This document shows, piece by piece, positions 34,540 through 42,752 of a DNA stretch of 64,000 nucleotides. The number at the start of each line of letters is the position of its first letter. Within the stretch, counting starts at the first letter, position 1. The notes under the pieces are model-generated. The model did not search any database. It had not been told where the DNA came from and saw only the letters and a list, made by a program, of their open reading frames with translations. The DNA is from Actinoplanes subtropicus (GTDB lineage Bacteria > Actinomycetota > Actinomycetes > Mycobacteriales > Micromonosporaceae): positions 1 through 64,000 of the forward strand of contig NZ_JOJL01000012.1 of NCBI RefSeq assembly GCF_000721705.1, read 5' to 3'. The position numbers and the translations under genes are program-made.

Positions 34540-36521
34540 TCGTCGACGACTTCGCGGCCGACGGCGACATCATCTGGCGGCCGTCGGCGGAGACGATCGA
34601 GAGCGCCCAGACGGAGCGGTTCGCCGCCTTCGTACGAGAGCGCGGCCAGCACCTCCGGCCTGGCTACGAGGGACTCTGGCGCTGGACCGTCGACGAGCCG
34701 GACGCGTTCTGGGCCGCGTTCGCAGAGTGGGCGGGCATCCGCCTCGGCGGGGCGCCGGGGCCGGTGACCAACGGCGCCGGGATGCCCGGAACCCGTTGGT
34801 TCCCCGGGCGGACGGTCAACTTCGCACGCCACCTGCTTGCGGGACGCGCGGGCGCCGCGATCGTCGCGGTCTCCGAGGACGGGGCAACCGAGGAGTGGTC
34901 GTTCGACCGCCTGCGCGGCGAGGTCGGGGCCCTGGCCGCGCACCTGCGCTCTCTCGGAGTGACGCCCGGGGATCGCGTCGTCGCGGTGCTCCCCAACATC
35001 CCGGAGGCCATGGTCGGGCTGCTCGCCGCCGCCTCCATCGGAGCGGTGTGGTCGGTGTGCGCGCCGGAGTTCGGGCCCGGTGCGATCGTCTCGCGGTTCC
35101 AGCAACTGCGTCCGAAGATCGTCATCGCCGCTCCGGGCTACCGGCTCGGCGGCAAGGAACGTGACCGCCGGCCCGAGATCGCTGACGTGCTTGCACAACT
35201 GCCCGGCGTGGTTGAGGTCATCTGGGTCAGCCACCGCGCCGCGACGCCTTGTCCCGACCAGGCGGGCGTTGCGGCCGTGGACTGGTCCGAGGCCGTGGGC
35301 TCCTGGCGGGAGCCGGACTTCGTCGACGTGGAGTTCAGCCACCCGCTGTGGGTGCTGTTCTCCTCGGGCACCACCGGTATCCCGAAGGGAATCGTCCACG
35401 GCCACGGCGGAGCGCTGTTCGAGGAGCTACAGATGCTCTATTTCGGCGGCGACCTGCGCCCCGGCGACCGTTACCTCAGCGTCGCCTCGACGAGTTGGGT
35501 CGTCTGGAACTCGCTCGTCTCGTCGATCGGCGTCGGCGCCACGCCGGTGTTGCTCGACGGCAACCCCACCTACCCGTCGCTGGACCGGGTGTGGGAGGTG
35601 ACGGCCGCCACCCGGGCTGCCGTGCTCGGCGTCGGCGCCGGCTTCCTCCACGCCTGCGGCAAGTCGGAACTCGTCCCCCAGGCGGACCATGACCTCTCGT
35701 CGCTGCGGGAGATCCAGGTCACCGGCTCCCCGCTGTCCGTCGACGGCTTCAGGTGGGTTTACCGGAACGTTGGGGACGTCTGGCTGGTCTCGATGAGCGG
35801 CGGGACGGACATCGCCGGCTGCTTCGTCGGCGGAGCACCCACCGAGCCTGTGCGGGTCGGCTACATCCAGGCGCCGGCGCTCGGCGTCAAGGTCGAGTCA
35901 TGGGACGACAAAGGGAGGCCCACGCCCGGGACGGGCGAACTCGTCGTCACCGCGCCGATGCCTTCCATGCCGCTCTACTTCTGGAACGACGAGGACGGGG
36001 CCAGGTACGCGGCGAGCTACTTCGAGACGTATCCAGGCGTATGGCGGCATGGTGACTTCATCACGATCTCGGACAAGGGCATCCAGATCCTGGGGCGGTC
36101 CGACTCCACGTTGAATCGCAACGGCATACGCCTGGGATCCGCGGACATCTACGCCGTCGTCGAGTCGCTCCCCGAGGTGGCCGAGGCGATGGTCGTCGGT
36201 GCCGAGATGGGGCCGGAGGCCTATTACATGCCGCTGTTCATCCAGCTCAGCCCGGGTACCGACCACGAGAGCGCGCGGGCGGCGGTGGAGAAGGCGATCC
36301 GGTCAAACCTCTCGGTCCGGTACCTTCCCGACGACCTGGTCGTCATGCCGGCGGTGCCGCACACGAAGACCGGCAAGAAGCTCGAAGTGCCTGTCAAGCG
36401 ACTCCTGCAAGGCGCGGCCCTCGCCGATGTGGTGGACCTCGACGCCGTCGACGACCCCGCGCTCCTGCAGAAGTACGCCGCTTTCGCCGCCGCTGCGGCA
36501 AGGGCTCGCGCAAGGGGCTGA
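34536..36521 (+). CDS. aacS: acetoacetyl-CoA synthetase
   Basis: This 661-residue ANL-superfamily ligase activates acetoacetate or a close beta-keto acid to the CoA thioester. The N-terminal cap contains YEGLWRWTVDEPDAFWAAFA. The AMP-binding motif is VLFSSGTTGIPKGIVHGHGG, the middle region has STSWVVWNSLVSSIG, and the C-terminal hinge and catalytic Lys are in PHTKTGKKLEVPVKRLLQG. Length fits AacS (about 650). The GTG overlaps the cupin stop. With the thiolase at 8978-10198 it would route acetoacetate to acetyl-CoA. Confidence 0.9.
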   Translation: MIVDDFAADGDIIWRPSAETIESAQTERFAAFVRERGQHLRPGYEGLWRWTVDEPDAFWAAFAEWAGIRLGGAPGPVTNGAGMPGTRWFPGRTVNFARHLLAGRAGAAIVAVSEDGATEEWSFDRLRGEVGALAAHLRSLGVTPGDRVVAVLPNIPEAMVGLLAAASIGAVWSVCAPEFGPGAIVSRFQQLRPKIVIAAPGYRLGGKERDRRPEIADVLAQLPGVVEVIWVSHRAATPCPDQAGVAAVDWSEAVGSWREPDFVDVEFSHPLWVLFSSGTTGIPKGIVHGHGGALFEELQMLYFGGDLRPGDRYLSVASTSWVVWNSLVSSIGVGATPVLLDGNPTYPSLDRVWEVTAATRAAVLGVGAGFLHACGKSELVPQADHDLSSLREIQVTGSPLSVDGFRWVYRNVGDVWLVSMSGGTDIAGCFVGGAPTEPVRVGYIQAPALGVKVESWDDKGRPTPGTGELVVTAPMPSMPLYFWNDEDGARYAASYFETYPGVWRHGDFITISDKGIQILGRSDSTLNRNGIRLGSADIYAVVESLPEVAEAMVVGAEMGPEAYYMPLFIQLSPGTDHESARAAVEKAIRSNLSVRYLPDDLVVMPAVPHTKTGKKLEVPVKRLLQGAALADVVDLDAVDDPALLQKYAAFAAAAARARARG

Positions 36522-36624
36522 CGCGTTTCGTTCGGGAACGTTTCGCCCGGGTTCCCCATGTACGCGGGTCGGAAACTCCGGAGATCCAGGAGCCCTGGCT
36601 TCGTGTCGGACCGGAAGAATCCCT

Positions 36625-37215
36625 ATGCTTCTGGCTGTGGCAGTCAGGAGCGAACAAAGTCGCCAGGCAATCCTGGACGCAACGATGAAGCTGCTCGACG
36701 AGCGCGAACCCGGGTCGATGTCCCTCCAGCAGTTATCGATCGAACGGATCGCCCGGGAAGCCGGCGTCAGCAAGACCACGATCTACCGGTGGTGGCCGAA
36801 TAAGGCTGCCGTGGTAATCGACACGTTCCTCGAGAACCACATCCTTGCCACGCCGCTGCGTGAGGACCTACCCGCGGTTGACGCCCTCCGCGAGCACATC
36901 CTGGCCCTCGCAGCCCTCTACGGCGGCCACGAGGGTCGTTTGATGGCCCAGCTCATCGCCGAGGCGCAGTACGACCCGCCGACGCTCGAGGAGTTCAAGA
37001 AGCACTTCTGGCGCCCGCGTCGCGAACTGGTGAATCGTCTGATCGAGCGGGCAATGTCCGAGGGTTCCATCCGGAGCGACCGTCACCCGGACCAGATTGC
37101 CGAGCGCGTGTACGCGCCGATCTATTTCAAGCTGCTCTTCCAGGAGGGCTCGTTCGACGCTGAATCCATGGCGGCCGGCTTCGATCTTGCCCTTGAAGGC
37201 ATCGCGAAGCAGTGA
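36625..37215 (+). CDS. TetR-family regulator
   Basis: This 196-residue regulator has an N-terminal HTH (LSIERIAREAGVSKTTIYRWWPNKAAVVID) and a C-terminal ligand domain of the TetR_C_16/AcrR type (GHEGRLMAQLIAEAQYDPPTL, FWRPRRELVNRLIERAM). The ATG has a GGAAGA leader; a GTG 12 bases downstream is an alternative start. It follows aacS by 100 bases and precedes ridA. It is the second candidate for the factor binding the island's shared element, because it is the only other regulator inside the region where the elements occur. Confidence 0.85.
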   Translation: MLLAVAVRSEQSRQAILDATMKLLDEREPGSMSLQQLSIERIAREAGVSKTTIYRWWPNKAAVVIDTFLENHILATPLREDLPAVDALREHILALAALYGGHEGRLMAQLIAEAQYDPPTLEEFKKHFWRPRRELVNRLIERAMSEGSIRSDRHPDQIAERVYAPIYFKLLFQEGSFDAESMAAGFDLALEGIAKQ

Positions 37216-37322
37216 CACTCCGGACGCGTTGAGCTCGTGCTTCGTCTTCTGCGCAGATTCTCGTGCCCTGGCTCGACCAGCGCCGGCCCAGTTACGGCAG
37301 CGAGCCGAAGCAGGCATTCGAC

Positions 37323-37344
37323 ACTAGACGTTTCGTATCGGTTC
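37323..37344 (+). promoter_or_regulatory. regulon element ACGnnnCGTATCG, copy 8
   Basis: ACGTTTCGTATCGGTTC starts at 37328 inside ACTAGACGTTTCGTA, the 15 bases shared with copy 5. It is about 80 bases upstream of ridA and is the last copy toward the right edge of the island. Confidence 0.6.
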
Positions 37345-37419
37345 GCCTAGCATTCGATGGGAGCGCTTGAGGTCTGGTGAGCGGATGGGCGTGGCGATGC
37401 GACCATGGAGGAGACCGAA

Positions 37420-37827
37420 GTGGGTGCACATGGGCCGGGCCGGATAAGCGTCCACATTCCCGGCTTCACACACGCCAACCCCATCCCCGCGGCCAGCATG
37501 ATCGGGCCCTTCCTGTGCTCAGGAGCGATCACCGGCCGCGATCCCGCGACCGGCGAAATGCCAGCGAGCCCAGACAACCAGTGCGCGAACGTGTTCGTCC
37601 ATGTCCGCGCGCTGCTCGAAGCGGCAGGCGGCACAACGGACGACATCCTCAAGATGACCTTCCACCTCGCCGACCGGAACGACCGAGACGCGCTCAACCG
37701 TGAATGGCTCGCGATGTTCCCCGACCCCGCGAGCCGTCCCGCGCGCCAATCGCTCGCCGCCCGGCTGGATGGTGCGGCGCTCATCCACTGCGATCTACTG
37801 GCCGTCGTCCAGGCATCGCCGAGATGA
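37420..37827 (+). CDS. RidA/YjgF-family imine or enamine deaminase
   Basis: This 135-residue protein has the RidA fold: PGFTHANPIPAASMIGPFLC, then SGAITGRDPATGEMP and QCANVFVHVRALLEAAGG. The C-terminal arginine in SRPARQSLAARL corresponds to the substrate-binding Arg of RidA. I chose the GTG because GGAGGAG (37407-37413) sits six bases before it and overlaps the upstream ATG at 37405. Relatives hydrolyse 2-aminoacrylate or act as deaminases in 2-aminomuconate and similar pathways. In this island it suggests an imine intermediate. Confidence 0.85.
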   Translation: MGAHGPGRISVHIPGFTHANPIPAASMIGPFLCSGAITGRDPATGEMPASPDNQCANVFVHVRALLEAAGGTTDDILKMTFHLADRNDRDALNREWLAMFPDPASRPARQSLAARLDGAALIHCDLLAVVQASPR

Positions 37828-37897
37828 CGCAACGGCTTGCCGCCCACCTGGCGCTCCGCGCCATGACCCGATTCTTGCCCGTCCCGTGGCGGTCGGC

Positions 37898-38185
37898 TCA
37901 AGCGCCCGGCTGAGATTGATGTGCAGCCTTCGGACCGAGAGGGTCCAGGAATGACTGCAGGGCTACAACGCTGGCGCCGGTGGTGTGTCGGCCGTCGTGG
38001 GTTCCGGTGACGGAGGCGCTGGCTTCAAGGACGCCGCCGTGTTCCTTGGTTCTTCGCTGTCGCGGTGACCTCGAGGTGCCGGCGATCAGCCGGGTGAGAG
38101 GCTCGTGACGACTGTGACGTAGCACGAGCCGGTGGCGTACCTCGGCCGCGTACTCGAGGCGTTGCTCTGCGGGGGCAGCCGTCAT
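37898..38185 (-). CDS. small hypothetical protein coupled to the TetR gene
   Basis: A 95-residue frame starts at an ATG that overlaps the TetR stop (ATGA) and runs MTAAPAEQRLEYAAEVRHRL onward. It is basic and shows no domain that I recognise. The only support is the coupling overlap and the lack of any better frame in this 350-base gap. It may be spurious. Confidence 0.3.
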   Translation of the reverse strand: MTAAPAEQRLEYAAEVRHRLVLRHSRHEPLTRLIAGTSRSPRQRRTKEHGGVLEASASVTGTHDGRHTTGASVVALQSFLDPLGPKAAHQSQPGA

Positions 38186-38808
38186 TCGGGCGGGCGACTC
38201 GGGCTTGGGTCGGGCGCGGGTAGGCCGGCCTGGAGCCGCGTCAGGGAGTCGTGGATCAGGTCGGCCAGAGCGGCGTCGGTCGTCGGCCGCGCCCAGTGCG
38301 TGATCGAGGTGCTTATCGCAGTGATGGCGGCGCCGGCGAGCAGGTTGGCGTAGGTGTCGGTGCGCGGGTCGGTGCCGGTGCGCTCGGCGATCACCTCGGC
38401 CAGGGAAACCCGGCTGCGGTCGAGCACCAGCAGGTTCTCGGCCAGCAGCGTGGGGTTCGCCACGATTGCCCGCATCAGCGTGGCGAATTCGGTTCGGTTG
38501 CCGGCGATCTCGGTGACGGCTTGGGGTAGGACCCGCAGCAGACCGTCCCAGATCGGCTCCCCGGCCGGGCGGGCCCGGAGCCGGGCGGCCAGCGTCAGCT
38601 GCTGCTGGGCCAACTCGTCGAGGATCGCCTCCTCCCGGTTGCGGAAGTGGTAGCGGAACGTGCGCGGCGCCATGTCGGCCGCCGCCGCGACGCTCTCCGG
38701 GGTGACCGCGTCCAAGCCCTGTTCCAGCATCATCGACCACGCCGTACGGCTGAGTGCCGCCCGCGTCGCCGCCTTCTTGCGCTCCCGCAGGCCGGGCTCC
38801 GATGTCAT
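38182..38808 (-). CDS. TetR-family regulator of the glycosidase operon
   Basis: This 208-residue regulator has the HTH SVAAAADMAPRTFRYHFRNREEAILDEL, whose RTFRYHF recognition helix is typical of the actinobacterial TetR group. The C-terminal domain is TetR_C_17-like (EIAGNRTEFATLMRAIVANP). The ATG at 38808 follows a GAGGGTAGAGG stretch. It is divergent from the GH1 operon, and a perfect 14-bp palindrome lies between the starts. Repression of the glycosidase operon and of itself is likely. Confidence 0.85.
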   Translation of the reverse strand: MTSEPGLRERKKAATRAALSRTAWSMMLEQGLDAVTPESVAAAADMAPRTFRYHFRNREEAILDELAQQQLTLAARLRARPAGEPIWDGLLRVLPQAVTEIAGNRTEFATLMRAIVANPTLLAENLLVLDRSRVSLAEVIAERTGTDPRTDTYANLLAGAAITAISTSITHWARPTTDAALADLIHDSLTRLQAGLPAPDPSPSRPPE

Positions 38809-38837
38809 GCCTCTACCCTCCAATTTCGCTGCCAATA

Positions 38838-38851
38838 TTGCAAGCTTGCAA
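38838..38851. promoter_or_regulatory. perfect palindrome between divergent TetR and GH1 genes
   Basis: TTGCAAGCTTGCAA is a perfect 14-bp dyad, and CAATATTG (38833-38840), another dyad, overlaps its left edge. The AT-rich composition in a GC-rich intergenic region suits a TetR operator overlapping the promoters. Confidence 0.6.
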
Positions 38852-38917
38852 ATTTTGCAGTTATTGTGGCCGGGCGTCGCACGGCACGCCCATCCATCCG
38901 CATGACGGAGGACCATC

Positions 38918-40120
38918 ATGACCACGTTTCCCGTCGGTTTTCTCTGGGGTGCGGCGACGGCGCCGCACCAGGTCGAGGGCAACAACCTCAACAGCGACTT
39001 CTGGCAGGCGGAGAGCGCCGTGCCGGGCATGGAGCGCAGCGGCGACGCCTGCGACAGCTATCACCGGTACGCCGAGGACATGCGCCTGCTGGCCGAGGCC
39101 GGCCTGAACTCCTACCGGTTCGGCATCGAGTGGGCGCGCGTCGAACCCGAGCCGGGCCTGGTCTCCCGGGCCGAGCTGGCGCACTACCGGCGCATGATCG
39201 ACACGGCGCTGGGGCTCGGCCTGACGCCGGTCGTCACGCTGCACCATTTCACCAACCCGCGCTGGTTCGCCGCCGAGGGCGGCTGGACGGGCGGGCGGGC
39301 GGTCGACCGGTTCCGCTCGTACGCCGAGACGGTGACCACCATCCTGGACGGGGTGCCCTGGGTCTGCACCATGAACGAGCCCAACATGCTCGCCCTGATG
39401 ACCATGATGGCCCGCTTGGCCGCCGATCCGGAGCGGCAGAAGCAGTGGCAGAGCCCGACGCTGGAGGACAAGGACGGCCGGGCGCCGCTGCCCGACCCCG
39501 ACCCGGGCATCGGGCGCCGCCTGGTCGAGGCCCACCACGCGGTCCGGGAGATCGTCCGGGAGCGGACCGGCGCCGCGGTCGGCTGGAGCATCGCGAGCCA
39601 GGCGCTGATCGCCCGCCCCGGTGGCGAGGAGAAACTGAAGGAGCTCCAGTACGTACGGGAGGACCTGTACCTGGACGGCGCGAAGGGCGACGACTTCGTC
39701 GGGGTGCAGTCCTACTCCAGCCAGTGGGTCACGGCGGAGGGCATCGAGGCACACCCGCCGCACCCGGACAACACGCTCGTCGGCACGGCGTACCGGCCCG
39801 ATGCCCTCGGCCTGGCCGTGCGGCACACGTGGGAGGCGACCGGCGGCATCCCGATCATGGTCACCGAGAACGGCATCGCGACCGCGGACGACGAGCGGCG
39901 CGTCGCCTACACCTCGGTGGCGCTGGAGCACCTGGCGGCGGCCGTCGCCGACGGCGTCGACGTGCGCGGCTACCAGCACTGGAGCCTGCTGGACAACTAC
40001 GAGTGGGGGCACTGGCGGCCGACGTTCGGGCTGATCGCGGTGGATCGCGAGACGTTCGTGCGGACGCCGAAGCCGAGCCTCGCCTGGCTGGGCGGCGTCG
40101 CCCGGCGGAACGGACTGTGA
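38918..40120 (+). CDS. GH1 family beta-glycosidase
   Basis: This 400-residue glycoside hydrolase family 1 protein is cytoplasmic (no signal peptide). The N-terminal signature is FLWGAATAPHQVEG, the acid/base is Glu154 in CTMNEPNM and the nucleophile is Glu317 in MVTENGIA. The C-terminal HWSLLDNYEWGHWRPTFGL matches the aglycone-site region. It is shorter than typical members (440-480), lacking part of the loops between strands 4 and 6. It should remove beta-glucosyl or related units. Its stop overlaps the ATG of the glucuronidase gene (TGATG). Confidence 0.9.
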   Translation: MTTFPVGFLWGAATAPHQVEGNNLNSDFWQAESAVPGMERSGDACDSYHRYAEDMRLLAEAGLNSYRFGIEWARVEPEPGLVSRAELAHYRRMIDTALGLGLTPVVTLHHFTNPRWFAAEGGWTGGRAVDRFRSYAETVTTILDGVPWVCTMNEPNMLALMTMMARLAADPERQKQWQSPTLEDKDGRAPLPDPDPGIGRRLVEAHHAVREIVRERTGAAVGWSIASQALIARPGGEEKLKELQYVREDLYLDGAKGDDFVGVQSYSSQWVTAEGIEAHPPHPDNTLVGTAYRPDALGLAVRHTWEATGGIPIMVTENGIATADDERRVAYTSVALEHLAAAVADGVDVRGYQHWSLLDNYEWGHWRPTFGLIAVDRETFVRTPKPSLAWLGGVARRNGL

Positions 40121-41862
40121 TGCTGAGGCCCCGACCCACCGCGACCCGCGAGCAGCTGAACCTCGACGGCCTCTGGCGCTTCTCGCTCGACTACGCCGGG
40201 GGTCCGCTCGACGGGACCCTCGAGGCCGCCGTGCCGGCCAGCTACAACGACCTGTTCACCGATCCGGCGATCCGCGACCACGTCGGCTGGGTCTGGTACC
40301 AGCGCACCGTCCGGGTTCCCCGGGGCTGGGCCGGCGAGCGCGTCTTCGTCCGCGTCGACGCCGCCACCCACCGGGGCCGGGTCTACGTCGACGACATCGC
40401 GGTCGCCGAGCACGCCGGCGGCTACACGCCGTTCGAGGCCGACGTCACCGACCTGGTCCGCGCGGGCGAGGAGTTCCGGCTGACCATCGGGGTGAACAAC
40501 GAGCTCACCGAGGTCACCATCCCGCCGGGCACGGTCACCATGGGCCAGGACGGCCGCCCGAGGCAGAGCTACCAGCACGATTTCTACAACTACGCCGGGT
40601 TGCACCGCTCGGTCTGGCTGCACAGCGTGCCCGAGGTGCACATCACCGACGTCACGGTGGTCACGGCCCTGGACGGCACGGTTTCCTACGAGGTGGCGAC
40701 CAGTGCCGACGCCGAGGTGCGGGTGCGCGTGCTCGACGACACCGGGGCGCAGGTCGCCGTGGGGGAGAACGGTGTCGCCAAGATCGACGATCCGATCTGG
40801 TGGCGGCCCGGCGCGGGTTACCTGTACACGCTGGTCGCCGAGATCGACGGGCGGGACGTCTACGAGCAGCCCTTCGGGGTGCGCACCGTCGAGGTCCGCG
40901 GCGCCGAGTTCCTGATCAACGGGGAGCCGTTCTACTTCACCGGCTTCGGCAAGCACGAGGACACCCCGGTCCGGGGCAAGGGGCACGACGACGCCTATCT
41001 GGTGCACGACTTCCAGCTGATGAACTGGATCGGGGCCAACTCGTTCCGCACTTCGCACTACCCGTATGCGGAGGAGGTTCTGGATTTCGCCGACCGGCAC
41101 GGCATCGTGGTCATCGACGAGACCGCCGCGGTCGGGCTGAACCTGGCGATCGTCTCCGGCCTGACCGGTGCGCCGCCGCGGCCGACCTTCTCCCCGGAGA
41201 CCTTCGGCGACGAGACGCGGGCCGCGCACGCGCGGGCCGTCACCGAGCTGATCGCCCGGGACAAGAACCATCCCAGCGTCGTCATGTGGAGCCTGGCCAA
41301 CGAGCCGGCGTCGAACGAGGACGGCGCCCGCGAGTACTTCCAGCCGCTGGTGGAGCTGGCCCGCACGCTGGACCCGACGCGGCCGCTGACCTACTCCGTG
41401 GTCATGTTCGCCACCTTCCAGAACGACAAGATCGCCGACCTGTTCGACGTGCTGTCGATCAACCGCTACTACGGCTGGTACGTCGCCGCCGGCGACCTCG
41501 CCGCCGCCGAGCAGTACCTGGAGGGCGACCTGCGCGGCTGGGTCGCGACGTTCGGCAAGCCGGTGATGATGTCCGAGTACGGCGCGGACACCATGCCCGG
41601 CCTGCACGCGGTGTGGGACACGCCGTGGACCGAGGAGTACCAGGCCGCCTACCTGGCGATGAACCACCGCGTCTTCGACCGGATCGACGAGTTCGTCGGC
41701 GAGCACGTCTGGAATTTCGCCGACTTCCAGACCTCGCACGGCATCCACCGGGTCGACGGCAACCGCAAGGGCGTCTTCACCCGCGACCGCCGGCCCAAGG
41801 CCGCGGCTCAGGAGCTGCGCCGCCGCTGGCGCGGGCTCGACGGTGGCAAGCCCAGCCGCTGA
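40120..41862 (+). CDS. GH2 beta-glucuronidase, copy 1
   Basis: This 580-residue intracellular GH2 enzyme has three domains: jelly roll (1-170), immunoglobulin-like (170-265) and a TIM barrel. The acid/base is Glu395 (SLANEPAS) and the nucleophile Glu486 (SEYGAD), 91 residues apart as in E. coli GUS. The N-x-K motif that recognises the glucuronate carboxylate is present (Asn548 and Lys550 in DGNRKGVFTRDRRPKAA). It is coupled to GH1. A long inverted repeat follows its stop. Confidence 0.92.
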   Translation: MLRPRPTATREQLNLDGLWRFSLDYAGGPLDGTLEAAVPASYNDLFTDPAIRDHVGWVWYQRTVRVPRGWAGERVFVRVDAATHRGRVYVDDIAVAEHAGGYTPFEADVTDLVRAGEEFRLTIGVNNELTEVTIPPGTVTMGQDGRPRQSYQHDFYNYAGLHRSVWLHSVPEVHITDVTVVTALDGTVSYEVATSADAEVRVRVLDDTGAQVAVGENGVAKIDDPIWWRPGAGYLYTLVAEIDGRDVYEQPFGVRTVEVRGAEFLINGEPFYFTGFGKHEDTPVRGKGHDDAYLVHDFQLMNWIGANSFRTSHYPYAEEVLDFADRHGIVVIDETAAVGLNLAIVSGLTGAPPRPTFSPETFGDETRAAHARAVTELIARDKNHPSVVMWSLANEPASNEDGAREYFQPLVELARTLDPTRPLTYSVVMFATFQNDKIADLFDVLSINRYYGWYVAAGDLAAAEQYLEGDLRGWVATFGKPVMMSEYGADTMPGLHAVWDTPWTEEYQAAYLAMNHRVFDRIDEFVGEHVWNFADFQTSHGIHRVDGNRKGVFTRDRRPKAAAQELRRRWRGLDGGKPSR

Positions 41863-41866
41863 ACCG

Positions 41867-41905
41867 CCGGCGGCGCGGTTCCCGGCCCCCCGACCGCGCC
41901 GCCGG
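41867..41905. terminator. 13-bp perfect hairpin between GUS copy 1 and SDR
   Basis: CCGGCGGCGCGGT (41867-41879) pairs perfectly with ACCGCGCCGCCGG (41893-41905) around a 13-nt loop. There is no T-run, and the SDR ribosome-binding site follows. It may act as a partial terminator or as an mRNA stabiliser that lowers expression of the downstream genes relative to the glycosidases. Confidence 0.5.
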
Positions 41906-41930
41906 TTCCCCCTGCAGAAGGAGATCTCTT

Positions 41931-42734
41931 ATGTCCACCGCTGATGTAGCGGGCAGATCCCTGGCCGAGCTGACCGCCCTGACCGGCCGGCGCGCCGTCG
42001 TCACCGGCGGCGGCCGAGGACTGGGCCGAGCGATCGCCGCGCGCCTGGCCGAGGCCGGCGCCGACCTGGTGATCGGCGACCTCGACGAAGGGCTCGCCGG
42101 GGTCGTCGCCGAAGACCTGGCGAGCCGCCACGGCGTACGGGCGATCGGCGCCGCCATGGACGTCGCCGACAGCGCCTCCGTCGCCGCGGTGGCGGAGCGT
42201 GCCGTCACCGATCTCGGCGGCTTGGAGATCTGGGTGAACAACGCCGGCGTCTTCCCGAGCGTCCCCCTGCTCGACCTGACCGACGAGACCTGGGACCGGG
42301 TCTTCGCGGTGAACGCCCGCGGTGTGTTCGCCGGCACGCGGGAGGCGGCCCGCCGGATGCGGGGCGGCGGGGTCATCGTGAACATCGTCTCCACCGCCGG
42401 TTTCCGCGGCAGCGCGCCGGGCCTGGCCGCGTACGTCGGCTCGAAGCACGCCGTCCGCGGCATCACCCGCGAGATGGCCCTCGAGCTCGCCCCGCTGGGC
42501 ATCCGGGTACTCGGCGTCGCACCGAGCTTCGTTCCCACCGAAGGCACCATGGCCGCGGCCGCCGAGGCGGGCGTGCCGGCCGGCGACGTACCGACGCCGC
42601 TCATGCTGACCGGCCCGGTCGGCCGGGTCGGCGTCCCGGACGACATCGCGCGCGTGGTCCTGTTCTGCGCGTCGGACCTGTCGACCTTCATGACCGGCAG
42701 CACGCTGCTCGCCGACGGCGGCGACACCGCCTGA
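41931..42734 (+). CDS. short-chain dehydrogenase/reductase
   Basis: This 267-residue classical SDR has the cofactor motif VVTGGGRGLGRAIA (about residues 23-36), an NNAG motif (WVNNAGVFPS), catalytic Ser in IVSTAGFRG and the Tyr/Lys pair in YVGSKHAV. AAGGAGA precedes the ATG. Sitting between a glucuronidase and a sugar porter, it probably oxidises a released sugar or uronate, or reduces an aglycone carbonyl. Which one cannot be told from sequence. Confidence 0.85.
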   Translation: MSTADVAGRSLAELTALTGRRAVVTGGGRGLGRAIAARLAEAGADLVIGDLDEGLAGVVAEDLASRHGVRAIGAAMDVADSASVAAVAERAVTDLGGLEIWVNNAGVFPSVPLLDLTDETWDRVFAVNARGVFAGTREAARRMRGGGVIVNIVSTAGFRGSAPGLAAYVGSKHAVRGITREMALELAPLGIRVLGVAPSFVPTEGTMAAAAEAGVPAGDVPTPLMLTGPVGRVGVPDDIARVVLFCASDLSTFMTGSTLLADGGDTA

Positions 42735-42752
42735 CTGAAGAAGGAGGCCCTC

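Noticed and set aside
36530..36560. A further copy of the island regulon element (AACGTTTCGCCC near 36538) before the TetR gene
   Set aside because: It breaks the conserved CGTATCG core, so it is at best a weak site and was not counted among the eight.
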